Part shown: piece after piece, positions 10,646 through 24,422 of the stretch
How the letters are laid out: each line of letters opens with the position of its first letter
How positions within the stretch are numbered: position 1 is the first letter of the stretch
Origin: Diplonema papillatum
Taxonomy: Eukaryota > Euglenozoa > Diplonemea > Diplonemida > Diplonemidae
Direction: 5' to 3'
Length of the DNA: 64,000 nt
Assembly (NCBI GenBank): GCA_030068145.1
Contig: JAPJBO010000543.1
Span: 89,461 to 153,460, forward strand
The notes under the pieces: generated by a model
What the model was told of the DNA's origin: nothing
Databases searched by the model: none
What the model saw: only the letters and a program-made list of their open reading frames with translations
Made by a program: the position numbers and the translations under genes

Positions 10646-12084
10646 CCTAAGGCGCACTGGCTCACGTCCTAGTTGAACGCTCCGGCGGACAAATGTTTGT
10701 TACCCACGAAAGGTGCCGTTCTGTTTCTTTTTTTTCCGGAGTTGTTCTCAGTGCTCCCGCTAAGGCTTCAAAATGGCGTCCAGACCCGTGGGATTTCTTT
10801 TGGATGGTTGGTGACACATCAACCGATTTTTGACCAGTGCTTGTCCATGGACCTCTGAACAAGGTGAGTCAGGACACCCCCCAGCCTCAATTTTCATCGC
10901 CTCTTCGGGCAACGGAGTTGCGGTGGCAGGAACGATGGGGCGCTGTTGTTGGTTTTCACAGACGACAGGCGAACTTGTGTGTGTCCGATGCAGCCAAGCA
11001 CTTTTCCCAGTGCGGAAATTCGCTGACAAGTCGCGGGCAGGCTCGTCGGCTAAACACTGAATACCGCGTTGTTTTGCGATACTGATGCACCATTTGGTTC
11101 GCGAGCATCCTGGATATGAAGCAAGGAATGCAAAAAGTTTGTGGCTCTTCGCGCCACTGCTGAGTCTGCTCCACAACGACCGAGGTCCAAGCTAGGCGTC
11201 AGGTTCCGCGCATCTACGTCCTGCGAAAGCACGGTGCACATGCAAGAGAAGCTCTGGGATGCTGGGATTGGCTGACTACTCTCTGGCTATCAGTACTCTA
11301 GCATGTGCGTCGATTCACTCCTTCGAGGTGCGAGCTCTGGAGTGTTTTAGTTCAGCGAACCGGAACCTGAACGGGAATCATCGGGGGTGCCTTGGCACTC
11401 GAAGAATCTTGTGATGAAGAACATCGCGTGTGAAGACGTTTTGCAGACGTAACTGCGTGCCAACTTCAAATTTTGCGCCAGGTACTTCGTTCAGTACTCA
11501 ACCCACGTAGAACCAGGATTCTACGTCAGGGTTCAATGAAGTAACGCCCATTTAAAATTTGAGAATAGGTCGAGGAAGCAAGTTGCCTCCAATCATGCTT
11601 TACCCGGTATCTCTTGTTTTTGGTTCTAGCTGTCCTGAGGGCAACTTCGGAGTGAACCAGTTACCTAATCCAGACATAGTTCACCATCTTTCGGTCCCAA
11701 CAAGAGTACTTGACCTCAAATCCCTTTTCAGTATATCAGGGTTGGGCTGTGCTGCGTCCTCAAGGATCGGCATATCTCCCTTTCAGTGCGGCTTGTGGGT
11801 TTGACACCCTAAGCCTGTGAGACTCCTTGGTCCGTGTTTCAAGACGGGTAGTAGAAGATCGCTGTGACTGACATGAAGCCTGGAGCGTTTTAACCACTTG
11901 TCAGCCTGCGGTCGTAGCAGCTCCCGTCCAGCCGGCTATATCTAGCCAGGTGTTTTTGTTTCTCGAGAACAATGCCCTCTGAACTGAATCCTTATTTTGT
12001 TGCCATCTATGGCCGGCTTTTTCTTTAGCGGGAGCACTGGTAGTTCTTGTGTCAATCCGACCTGCTCGTCGAAGGGTTTTTTAC

Positions 12085-12362
12085 ATATTCGCAAATTGGA
12101 AGGAAATGCTCGACAAAAGCTGCCAGACAAAAAACCCGAAGGGATCCCAAGTGCTGTAACTACCGAACCACGTGTTGAACGGACGTGAGGTCACGCCGGT
12201 CTACCCCTACACGACAAATCACACGAACACAACAGGTCAAAGGTCCTGAGTGAGAAAACAACACACGGTGGTGTAAGCGAAGAACAAATCAGATTGTGTT
12301 TGTATTGTATTTGCCCCTCTGCCTCTATATTCCCCCCTTCCATTCGGAGTCGAGTATTTCTG
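12085..12362 (+). repeat. Dispersed repeat family C, copy 2 (uninterrupted)
   Basis: Runs from GGAAGGAAATGCTCGACA through AAGTGCTGTAACTACCGAA, GAACGGACGTGAGGTCACG and GTCAAAGGTCCTGAGTGAG to CCATTCGGAGTCGAGTATTTC. This copy defines the continuous form of the family. The sequence from 12363 to 13500 is non-coding as far as I can tell. Confidence 0.75.
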
Positions 12363-13504
12363 AACTTTTCTTGAGGTCCGTCGGCGGGGAGTATTACGCA
12401 GCTCTCAGTCCACTCGTTTGCCGTCAAAACGCTGTCCTTTTCCCATGCTATCCCGCACCAGACTCCCTGGCCATTTTTCGTCGTGGGTTCAAGGTGCCCA
12501 GGTTGCTGTTTTGGTCGTTCAAAGTTAGCGCCGAATGTGATCAAGACCCCGGGCATGCCGACACGTTGAAAAAAGCGGGCCGCTTCATCGGGTGCCACCG
12601 TTCTGCAAACAAACGCCAAATTTCAGCCAAAAGAAGAAAAAGAAATGCCGTCTCTGGGGGTTAGTTCGTTTCGCCGAGAGAGAGAAAAAGAAAATGAACG
12701 AAGGAAAAAAAAATTCTCCAGAAAAAGAGTCACAAAATCAAAGAGTTCCAAGAATCTGGGCACGAACAGGCCAGACACTGTCCTATAAAAGAAGGCCGTT
12801 CACTTTGCTCCACCATGTGCTCCTCTGCATTGCGAACCAACACGTCTGTCGAAAAGTTTTGCGCATGATGATTATGTCCCGGTGGCAGATGACGCCGTTG
12901 CTGCTGCCAAGATGATCAGATACCGTCGTAGTCCACTGCTGTAAACGATGCCGTCTCAGGATCGAGGGAAGTCATTTTGGCTCCCACGGCACTCCCCGAA
13001 CGAGAAATCAAAGATTATGGGTTCAGGGAGGAGTACATTCGCAAGGCTGAAACTTAAAGAATGAACCCACCAGGCGTGGTGTATGCGGCTTCATTGGACT
13101 CAACACGGGGAATTTGCTGCTGCCAGAGTGTAGTGCTCGCCTGCCTTCATGGCTGCACTTTACAGAACTCAATGCTGGCAGAGGTGAGCGGGAAGCCGCT
13201 CACGACGCCCGATACCGGGATGCACCGAAGGAAGAAGAAAGCACCGAAGGCTAGCAGCTCACAGAAGAGACCGACCTCCTCAGGCACACCGATGCCCTCG
13301 AAAGTGAAAGCCGAGCATGCCTGCTCGATGCTGGAGGACATGCCGTGACGAGGGGTGGGAACTGAACAGCGTGGACTGAAGTGTACGCGGCGCACCTGGG
13401 AGGGACTGGGGAAAACGCAAGAGAAGGCGGGGCGGTCTGGTGTCAGTGCTGATGAGCTCGCCGGCACAGTCGGAATCACAAGAAGACCTAGCCCCGCCCC
13501 GCTA

Positions 13505-13627
13505 ATTCCCAGAAGCTACAGGGACCGGCCGATGGACATCTTCGCGTACATCGAGTGTTTCGGGAAGCAGCGGGCAAACGTCTTGAACCGATGCCCGTGG
13601 TGCAAGCGGCCGTCCTGCGTGACGCCT
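13505..13627 (+). pseudogene. Decayed duplicate of glutaminase exon 1 (fragment)
   Basis: Encodes DRPMDIFAYIECF and KQRANVLNR almost identically to residues 41-63 of the glutaminase gene starting at 26033, preceded by CCCAGAAGCTAC. About 80 bp present in the real exon are missing between CCCAGAAGCTAC and the GACCGGCCGATGGAC segment. A one-base loss after the Arg codon shifts the frame. The copy stops where the 47-bp array begins. Confidence 0.88.
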
Positions 13628-13632
13628 GTTGG

Positions 13633-16600
13633 CACAGACCGTTGCTGCATATCAACCTCACCTCACATTACTAGTAAGTATTGTCACAGACTGTTGCTGC
13701 ATATCAACCTTACATTACAAGTAAGTATTGTCACAGACTGTTGCTGCATATCAACCTTACATTACAAGTAAGTATTGTCACAGACTGTTGCTGCATATCA
13801 ACCTTACATTACAAGTAAGTATTGTCACAGACTGTTGCTGCATATCAACCTTACATTACAAGTAAGTATTGTCACAGACTGTTGCTGCATATCAACCTTA
13901 CATTACAAGTAAGTATTGTCACAGACTGTTGCTGCATATCAACCTTACATTACAAGTAAGTATTGTCACAGACTGTTGCTGCATATCAACCTTACATTAC
14001 AAGTAAGTATTGTCACAGACTGTTGCTGCATATCAACCTTACATTACAAGTAAGTATTGTCACAGACTGTTGCTGCATATCAACCTTACATTACAAGTAA
14101 GTATTGTCACAGACTGTTGCTGCATATCAACCTTACATTACAAGTAAGTATTGTCACAGACTGTTGCTGCATATCAACCTTACATTACAAGTAAGTATTG
14201 TCACAGACTGTTGCTGCATATCAACCTTACATTACAAGTAAGTATTGTCACAGACTGTTGCTGCATATCAACCTTACATTACAAGTAAGTATTGTCACAG
14301 ACTGTTGCTGCATATCAACCTTACATTACAAGTAAGTATTGTCACAGACTGTTGCTGCATATCAACCTTACATTACAAGTAAGTATTGTCACAGACTGTT
14401 GCTGCATATCAACCTTACATTACAAGTAAGTATTGTCACAGACTGTTGCTGCATATCAACCTTACATTACAAGTAAGTATTGTCACAGACTGTTGCTGCA
14501 TATCAACCTTACATTACAAGTAAGTATTGTCACAGACTGTTGCTGCATATCAACCTTACATTACAAGTAAGTATTGTCACAGACTGTTGCTGCATATCAA
14601 CCTTACATTACAAGTAAGTATTGTCACAGACTGTTGCTGCATATCAACCTTACATTACAAGTAAGTATTGTCACAGACTGTTGCTGCATATCAACCTTAC
14701 ATTACAAGTAAGTATTGTCACAGACTGTTGCTGCATATCAACCTTACATTACAAGTAAGTATTGTCACAGACTGTTGCTGCATATCAACCTTACATTACA
14801 AGTAAGTATTGTCACAGACTGTTGCTGCATATCAACCTTACATTACAAGTAAGTATTGTCACAGACTGTTGCTGCATATCAACCTTACATTACAAGTAAG
14901 TATTGTCACAGACTGTTGCTGCATATCAACCTTACATTACAAGTAAGTATTGTCACAGACTGTTGCTGCATATCAACCTTACATTACAAGTAAGTATTGT
15001 CACAGACTGTTGCTGCATATCAACCTTACATTACAAGTAAGTATTGTCACAGACTGTTGCTGCATATCAACCTTACATTACAAGTAAGTATTGTCACAGA
15101 CTGTTGCTGCATATCAACCTTACATTACAAGTAAGTATTGTCACAGACTGTTGCTGCATATCAACCTTACATTACAAGTAAGTATTGTCACAGACTGTTG
15201 CTGCATATCAACCTTACATTACAAGTAAGTATTGTCACAGACTGTTGCTGCATATCAACCTTACATTACAAGTAAGTATTGTCACAGACTGTTGCTGCAT
15301 ATCAACCTTACATTACAAGTAAGTATTGTCACAGACTGTTGCTGCATATCAACCTTACATTACAAGTAAGTATTGTCACAGACTGTTGCTGCATATCAAC
15401 CTTACATTACAAGTAAGTATTGTCACAGACTGTTGCTGCATATCAACCTTACATTACAAGTAAGTATTGTCACAGACTGTTGCTGCATATCAACCTTACA
15501 TTACAAGTAAGTATTGTCACAGACTGTTGCTGCATATCAACCTTACATTACAAGTAAGTATTGTCACAGACTGTTGCTGCATATCAACCTTACATTACAA
15601 GTAAGTATTGTCACAGACTGTTGCTGCATATCAACCTTACATTACAAGTAAGTATTGTCACAGACTGTTGCTGCATATCAACCTTACATTACAAGTAAGT
15701 ATTGTCACAGACTGTTGCTGCATATCAACCTTACATTACAAGTAAGTATTGTCACAGACTGTTGCTGCATATCAACCTTACATTACAAGTAAGTATTGTC
15801 ACAGACTGTTGCTGCATATCAACCTTACATTACAAGTAAGTATTGTCACAGACTGTTGCTGCATATCAACCTTACATTACAAGTAAGTATTGTCACAGAC
15901 TGTTGCTGCATATCAACCTTACATTACAAGTAAGTATTGTCACAGACTGTTGCTGCATATCAACCTTACATTACAAGTAAGTATTGTCACAGACTGTTGC
16001 TGCATATCAACCTTACATTACAAGTAAGTATTGTCACAGACTGTTGCTGCATATCAACCTTACATTACAAGTAAGTATTGTCACAGACTGTTGCTGCATA
16101 TCAACCTTACATTACAAGTAAGTATTGTCACAGACTGTTGCTGCATATCAACCTTACATTACAAGTAAGTATTGTCACAGACTGTTGCTGCATATCAACC
16201 TTACATTACAAGTAAGTATTGTCACAGACTGTTGCTGCATATCAACCTTACATTACAAGTAAGTATTGTCACAGACTGTTGCTGCATATCAACCTTACAT
16301 TACAAGTAAGTATTGTCACAGACTGTTGCTGCATATCAACCTTACATTACAAGTAAGTATTGTCACAGACTGTTGCTGCATATCAACCTTACATTACAAG
16401 TAAGTATTGTCACAGACTGTTGCTGCATATCAACCTTACATTACAAGTAAGTATTGTCACAGACTGTTGCTGCATATCAACCTTACATTACAAGTAAGTA
16501 TTGTCACAGACTGTTGCTGCATATCAACCTTACATTACAAGTAAGTATTGTCACAGACTGTTGCTGCATATCAACCTTACATTACAAGTAAGTATTGTCA

Positions 16601-19600
16601 CAGACTGTTGCTGCATATCAACCTTACATTACAAGTAAGTATTGTCACAGACTGTTGCTGCATATCAACCTTACATTACAAGTAAGTATTGTCACAGACT
16701 GTTGCTGCATATCAACCTTACATTACAAGTAAGTATTGTCACAGACTGTTGCTGCATATCAACCTTACATTACAAGTAAGTATTGTCACAGACTGTTGCT
16801 GCATATCAACCTTACATTACAAGTAAGTATTGTCACAGACTGTTGCTGCATATCAACCTTACATTACAAGTAAGTATTGTCACAGACTGTTGCTGCATAT
16901 CAACCTTACATTACAAGTAAGTATTGTCACAGACTGTTGCTGCATATCAACCTTACATTACAAGTAAGTATTGTCACAGACTGTTGCTGCATATCAACCT
17001 TACATTACAAGTAAGTATTGTCACAGACTGTTGCTGCATATCAACCTTACATTACAAGTAAGTATTGTCACAGACTGTTGCTGCATATCAACCTTACATT
17101 ACAAGTAAGTATTGTCACAGACTGTTGCTGCATATCAACCTTACATTACAAGTAAGTATTGTCACAGACTGTTGCTGCATATCAACCTTACATTACAAGT
17201 AAGTATTGTCACAGACTGTTGCTGCATATCAACCTTACATTACAAGTAAGTATTGTCACAGACTGTTGCTGCATATCAACCTTACATTACAAGTAAGTAT
17301 TGTCACAGACTGTTGCTGCATATCAACCTTACATTACAAGTAAGTATTGTCACAGACTGTTGCTGCATATCAACCTTACATTACAAGTAAGTATTGTCAC
17401 AGACTGTTGCTGCATATCAACCTTACATTACAAGTAAGTATTGTCACAGACTGTTGCTGCATATCAACCTTACATTACAAGTAAGTATTGTCACAGACTG
17501 TTGCTGCATATCAACCTTACATTACAAGTAAGTATTGTCACAGACTGTTGCTGCATATCAACCTTACATTACAAGTAAGTATTGTCACAGACTGTTGCTG
17601 CATATCAACCTTACATTACAAGTAAGTATTGTCACAGACTGTTGCTGCATATCAACCTTACATTACAAGTAAGTATTGTCACAGACTGTTGCTGCATATC
17701 AACCTTACATTACAAGTAAGTATTGTCACAGACTGTTGCTGCATATCAACCTTACATTACAAGTAAGTATTGTCACAGACTGTTGCTGCATATCAACCTT
17801 ACATTACAAGTAAGTATTGTCACAGACTGTTGCTGCATATCAACCTTACATTACAAGTAAGTATTGTCACAGACTGTTGCTGCATATCAACCTTACATTA
17901 CAAGTAAGTATTGTCACAGACTGTTGCTGCATATCAACCTTACATTACAAGTAAGTATTGTCACAGACTGTTGCTGCATATCAACCTTACATTACAAGTA
18001 AGTATTGTCACAGACTGTTGCTGCATATCAACCTTACATTACAAGTAAGTATTGTCACAGACTGTTGCTGCATATCAACCTTACATTACAAGTAAGTATT
18101 GTCACAGACTGTTGCTGCATATCAACCTTACATTACAAGTAAGTATTGTCACAGACTGTTGCTGCATATCAACCTTACATTACAAGTAAGTATTGTCACA
18201 GACTGTTGCTGCATATCAACCTTACATTACAAGTAAGTATTGTCACAGACTGTTGCTGCATATCAACCTTACATTACAAGTAAGTATTGTCACAGACTGT
18301 TGCTGCATATCAACCTTACATTACAAGTAAGTATTGTCACAGACTGTTGCTGCATATCAACCTTACATTACAAGTAAGTATTGTCACAGACTGTTGCTGC
18401 ATATCAACCTTACATTACAAGTAAGTATTGTCACAGACTGTTGCTGCATATCAACCTTACATTACAAGTAAGTATTGTCACAGACTGTTGCTGCATATCA
18501 ACCTTACATTACAAGTAAGTATTGTCACAGACTGTTGCTGCATATCAACCTTACATTACAAGTAAGTATTGTCACAGACTGTTGCTGCATATCAACCTTA
18601 CATTACAAGTAAGTATTGTCACAGACTGTTGCTGCATATCAACCTTACATTACAAGTAAGTATTGTCACAGACTGTTGCTGCATATCAACCTTACATTAC
18701 AAGTAAGTATTGTCACAGACTGTTGCTGCATATCAACCTTACATTACAAGTAAGTATTGTCACAGACTGTTGCTGCATATCAACCTTACATTACAAGTAA
18801 GTATTGTCACAGACTGTTGCTGCATATCAACCTTACATTACAAGTAAGTATTGTCACAGACTGTTGCTGCATATCAACCTTACATTACAAGTAAGTATTG
18901 TCACAGACTGTTGCTGCATATCAACCTTACATTACAAGTAAGTATTGTCACAGACTGTTGCTGCATATCAACCTTACATTACAAGTAAGTATTGTCACAG
19001 ACTGTTGCTGCATATCAACCTTACATTACAAGTAAGTATTGTCACAGACTGTTGCTGCATATCAACCTTACATTACAAGTAAGTATTGTCACAGACTGTT
19101 GCTGCATATCAACCTTACATTACAAGTAAGTATTGTCACAGACTGTTGCTGCATATCAACCTTACATTACAAGTAAGTATTGTCACAGACTGTTGCTGCA
19201 TATCAACCTTACATTACAAGTAAGTATTGTCACAGACTGTTGCTGCATATCAACCTTACATTACAAGTAAGTATTGTCACAGACTGTTGCTGCATATCAA
19301 CCTTACATTACAAGTAAGTATTGTCACAGACTGTTGCTGCATATCAACCTTACATTACAAGTAAGTATTGTCACAGACTGTTGCTGCATATCAACCTTAC
19401 ATTACAAGTAAGTATTGTCACAGACTGTTGCTGCATATCAACCTTACATTACAAGTAAGTATTGTCACAGACTGTTGCTGCATATCAACCTTACATTACA
19501 AGTAAGTATTGTCACAGACTGTTGCTGCATATCAACCTTACATTACAAGTAAGTATTGTCACAGACTGTTGCTGCATATCAACCTTACATTACAAGTAAG

Positions 19601-22600
19601 TATTGTCACAGACTGTTGCTGCATATCAACCTTACATTACAAGTAAGTATTGTCACAGACTGTTGCTGCATATCAACCTTACATTACAAGTAAGTATTGT
19701 CACAGACTGTTGCTGCATATCAACCTTACATTACAAGTAAGTATTGTCACAGACTGTTGCTGCATATCAACCTTACATTACAAGTAAGTATTGTCACAGA
19801 CTGTTGCTGCATATCAACCTTACATTACAAGTAAGTATTGTCACAGACTGTTGCTGCATATCAACCTTACATTACAAGTAAGTATTGTCACAGACTGTTG
19901 CTGCATATCAACCTTACATTACAAGTAAGTATTGTCACAGACTGTTGCTGCATATCAACCTTACATTACAAGTAAGTATTGTCACAGACTGTTGCTGCAT
20001 ATCAACCTTACATTACAAGTAAGTATTGTCACAGACTGTTGCTGCATATCAACCTTACATTACAAGTAAGTATTGTCACAGACTGTTGCTGCATATCAAC
20101 CTTACATTACAAGTAAGTATTGTCACAGACTGTTGCTGCATATCAACCTTACATTACAAGTAAGTATTGTCACAGACTGTTGCTGCATATCAACCTTACA
20201 TTACAAGTAAGTATTGTCACAGACTGTTGCTGCATATCAACCTTACATTACAAGTAAGTATTGTCACAGACTGTTGCTGCATATCAACCTTACATTACAA
20301 GTAAGTATTGTCACAGACTGTTGCTGCATATCAACCTTACATTACAAGTAAGTATTGTCACAGACTGTTGCTGCATATCAACCTTACATTACAAGTAAGT
20401 ATTGTCACAGACTGTTGCTGCATATCAACCTTACATTACAAGTAAGTATTGTCACAGACTGTTGCTGCATATCAACCTTACATTACAAGTAAGTATTGTC
20501 ACAGACTGTTGCTGCATATCAACCTTACATTACAAGTAAGTATTGTCACAGACTGTTGCTGCATATCAACCTTACATTACAAGTAAGTATTGTCACAGAC
20601 TGTTGCTGCATATCAACCTTACATTACAAGTAAGTATTGTCACAGACTGTTGCTGCATATCAACCTTACATTACAAGTAAGTATTGTCACAGACTGTTGC
20701 TGCATATCAACCTTACATTACAAGTAAGTATTGTCACAGACTGTTGCTGCATATCAACCTTACATTACAAGTAAGTATTGTCACAGACTGTTGCTGCATA
20801 TCAACCTTACATTACAAGTAAGTATTGTCACAGACTGTTGCTGCATATCAACCTTACATTACAAGTAAGTATTGTCACAGACTGTTGCTGCATATCAACC
20901 TTACATTACAAGTAAGTATTGTCACAGACTGTTGCTGCATATCAACCTTACATTACAAGTAAGTATTGTCACAGACTGTTGCTGCATATCAACCTTACAT
21001 TACAAGTAAGTATTGTCACAGACTGTTGCTGCATATCAACCTTACATTACAAGTAAGTATTGTCACAGACTGTTGCTGCATATCAACCTTACATTACAAG
21101 TAAGTATTGTCACAGACTGTTGCTGCATATCAACCTTACATTACAAGTAAGTATTGTCACAGACTGTTGCTGCATATCAACCTTACATTACAAGTAAGTA
21201 TTGTCACAGACTGTTGCTGCATATCAACCTTACATTACAAGTAAGTATTGTCACAGACTGTTGCTGCATATCAACCTTACATTACAAGTAAGTATTGTCA
21301 CAGACTGTTGCTGCATATCAACCTTACATTACAAGTAAGTATTGTCACAGACTGTTGCTGCATATCAACCTTACATTACAAGTAAGTATTGTCACAGACT
21401 GTTGCTGCATATCAACCTTACATTACAAGTAAGTATTGTCACAGACTGTTGCTGCATATCAACCTTACATTACAAGTAAGTATTGTCACAGACTGTTGCT
21501 GCATATCAACCTTACATTACAAGTAAGTATTGTCACAGACTGTTGCTGCATATCAACCTTACATTACAAGTAAGTATTGTCACAGACTGTTGCTGCATAT
21601 CAACCTTACATTACAAGTAAGTATTGTCACAGACTGTTGCTGCATATCAACCTTACATTACAAGTAAGTATTGTCACAGACTGTTGCTGCATATCAACCT
21701 TACATTACAAGTAAGTATTGTCACAGACTGTTGCTGCATATCAACCTTACATTACAAGTAAGTATTGTCACAGACTGTTGCTGCATATCAACCTTACATT
21801 ACAAGTAAGTATTGTCACAGACTGTTGCTGCATATCAACCTTACATTACAAGTAAGTATTGTCACAGACTGTTGCTGCATATCAACCTTACATTACAAGT
21901 AAGTATTGTCACAGACTGTTGCTGCATATCAACCTTACATTACAAGTAAGTATTGTCACAGACTGTTGCTGCATATCAACCTTACATTACAAGTAAGTAT
22001 TGTCACAGACTGTTGCTGCATATCAACCTTACATTACAAGTAAGTATTGTCACAGACTGTTGCTGCATATCAACCTTACATTACAAGTAAGTATTGTCAC
22101 AGACTGTTGCTGCATATCAACCTTACATTACAAGTAAGTATTGTCACAGACTGTTGCTGCATATCAACCTTACATTACAAGTAAGTATTGTCACAGACTG
22201 TTGCTGCATATCAACCTTACATTACAAGTAAGTATTGTCACAGACTGTTGCTGCATATCAACCTTACATTACAAGTAAGTATTGTCACAGACTGTTGCTG
22301 CATATCAACCTTACATTACAAGTAAGTATTGTCACAGACTGTTGCTGCATATCAACCTTACATTACAAGTAAGTATTGTCACAGACTGTTGCTGCATATC
22401 AACCTTACATTACAAGTAAGTATTGTCACAGACCGTTGCTGCATATCAACCTTACATTACAAGTAAGTATTGTCACAGACTGTTGCTGCATATCAACCTT
22501 ACATTACAAGTAAGTATTGTCACAGACTGTTGCTGCATATCAACCTTACATTACAAGTAAGTATTGTCACAGACTGTTGCTGCATATCAACCTTACATTA

Positions 22601-24422
22601 CAAGTAAGTATTGTCACAGACTGTTGCTGCATATCAACCTTACATTACAAGTAAGTATTGTCACAGACTGTTGCTGCATATCAACCTTACATTACAAGTA
22701 AGTATTGTCACAGACTGTTGCTGCATATCAACCTTACATTACAAGTAAGTATTGTCACAGACTGTTGCTGCATATCAACCTTACATTACAAGTAAGTATT
22801 GTCACAGACTGTTGCTGCATATCAACCTTACATTACAAGTAAGTATTGTCACAGACTGTTGCTGCATATCAACCTTACATTACAAGTAAGTATTGTCACA
22901 GACTGTTGCTGCATATCAACCTTACATTACAAGTAAGTATTGTCACAGACTGTTGCTGCATATCAACCTTACATTACAAGTAAGTATTGTCACAGACTGT
23001 TGCTGCATATCAACCTTACATTACAAGTAAGTATTGTCACAGACTGTTGCTGCATATCAACCTTACATTACAAGTAAGTATTGTCACAGACTGTTGCTGC
23101 ATATCAACCTTACATTACAAGTAAGTATTGTCACAGACTGTTGCTGCATATCAACCTTACATTACAAGTAAGTATTGTCACAGACCGTTGCTGCATATCA
23201 ACCTTACATTACAAGTAAGTATTGTCACAGACTGTTGCTGCATATCAACCTTACATTACAAGTAAGTATTGTCACAGACTGTTGCTGCATATCAACCTTA
23301 CATTACAAGTAAGTATTGTCACAGACCGTTGCTGCATATCAACCTTACATTACAAGTAAGTATTGTCACAGACTGTTGCTGCATATCAACCTTACATTAC
23401 AAGTAAGTATTGTCACAGACTGTTGCTGCATATCAACCTTACATTACAAGTAAGTATTGTCACAGACCGTTGCTGCATATCAACCTTACATTACAAGTAA
23501 GTATTGTCACAGACTGTTGCTGCATATCAACCTTACATTACAAGTAAGTATTGTCACAGACTGTTGCTGCATATCAACCTTACATTACAAGTAAGTATTG
23601 TCACAGACTGTTGCTGCATATCAACCTTACATTACAAGTAAGTATTGTCACAGACTGTTGCTGCATATCAACCTTACATTACAAGTAAGTATTGTCACAG
23701 ACTGTTGCTGCATATCAACCTTACATTACAAGTAAGTATTGTCACAGACTGTTGCTGCATATCAACCTTACATTACAAGTAAGTATTGTCACAGACTGTT
23801 GCTGCATATCAACCTTACATTACAAGTAAGTATTGTCACAGACTGTTGCTGCATATCAACCTTACATTACAAGTAAGTATTGTCACAGACTGTTGCTGCA
23901 TATCAACCTTACATTACAAGTAAGTATTGTCACAGACTGTTGCTGCATATCAACCTTACATTACAAGTAAGTATTGTCACAGACTGTTGCTGCATATCAA
24001 CCTTACATTACAAGTAAGTATTGTCACAGACTGTTGCTGCATATCAACCTTACATTACAAGTAAGTATTGTCACAGACTGTTGCTGCATATCAACCTTAC
24101 ATTACAAGTAAGTATTGTCACAGACTGTTGCTGCATATCAACCTTACATTACAAGTAAGTATTGTCACAGACTGTTGCTGCATATCAACCTTACATTACA
24201 AGTAAGTATTGTCACAGACTGTTGCTGCATATCAACCTTACATTACAAGTAAGTATTGTCACAGACTGTTGCTGCATATCAACCTTACATTACAAGTAAG
24301 TATTGTCACAGACCGTTGCTGCATATCAACCTTACATTACAAGAAAGTATTGTCACAGACCGTTGCTGCATATCAACCTTACATTACAAGAAAGTATTGT
24401 CACAGACCGTTGCTGCATATCA
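13633..24422. repeat. 47-bp minisatellite, about 228 units
   Basis: The unit begins TATTGTCACAGACTGTTGCT and ends ACATTACAAGTAAG. TATTGTCACA occurs at 13679 and at 24301; the difference is exactly 226 x 47, so the net unit length does not change across 10.6 kb. As read, units are identical except for a T-to-C change (GACC for GACT) in units beginning 22421, 23173, 23314, 23455, 24301, 24348 and 24395, plus a GTAAG-to-GAAAG change in the last two boundaries. The leftmost unit is a five-base-longer variant containing CCTCACCTCACATTACTAG, which also occurs beyond the recombinase gene at 25857-25908. Confidence 0.97.

Noticed and set aside
13633..24422. CRISPR array
   Set aside because: Units are contiguous identical 47-mers without unique spacers, in eukaryotic context and with no cas genes.
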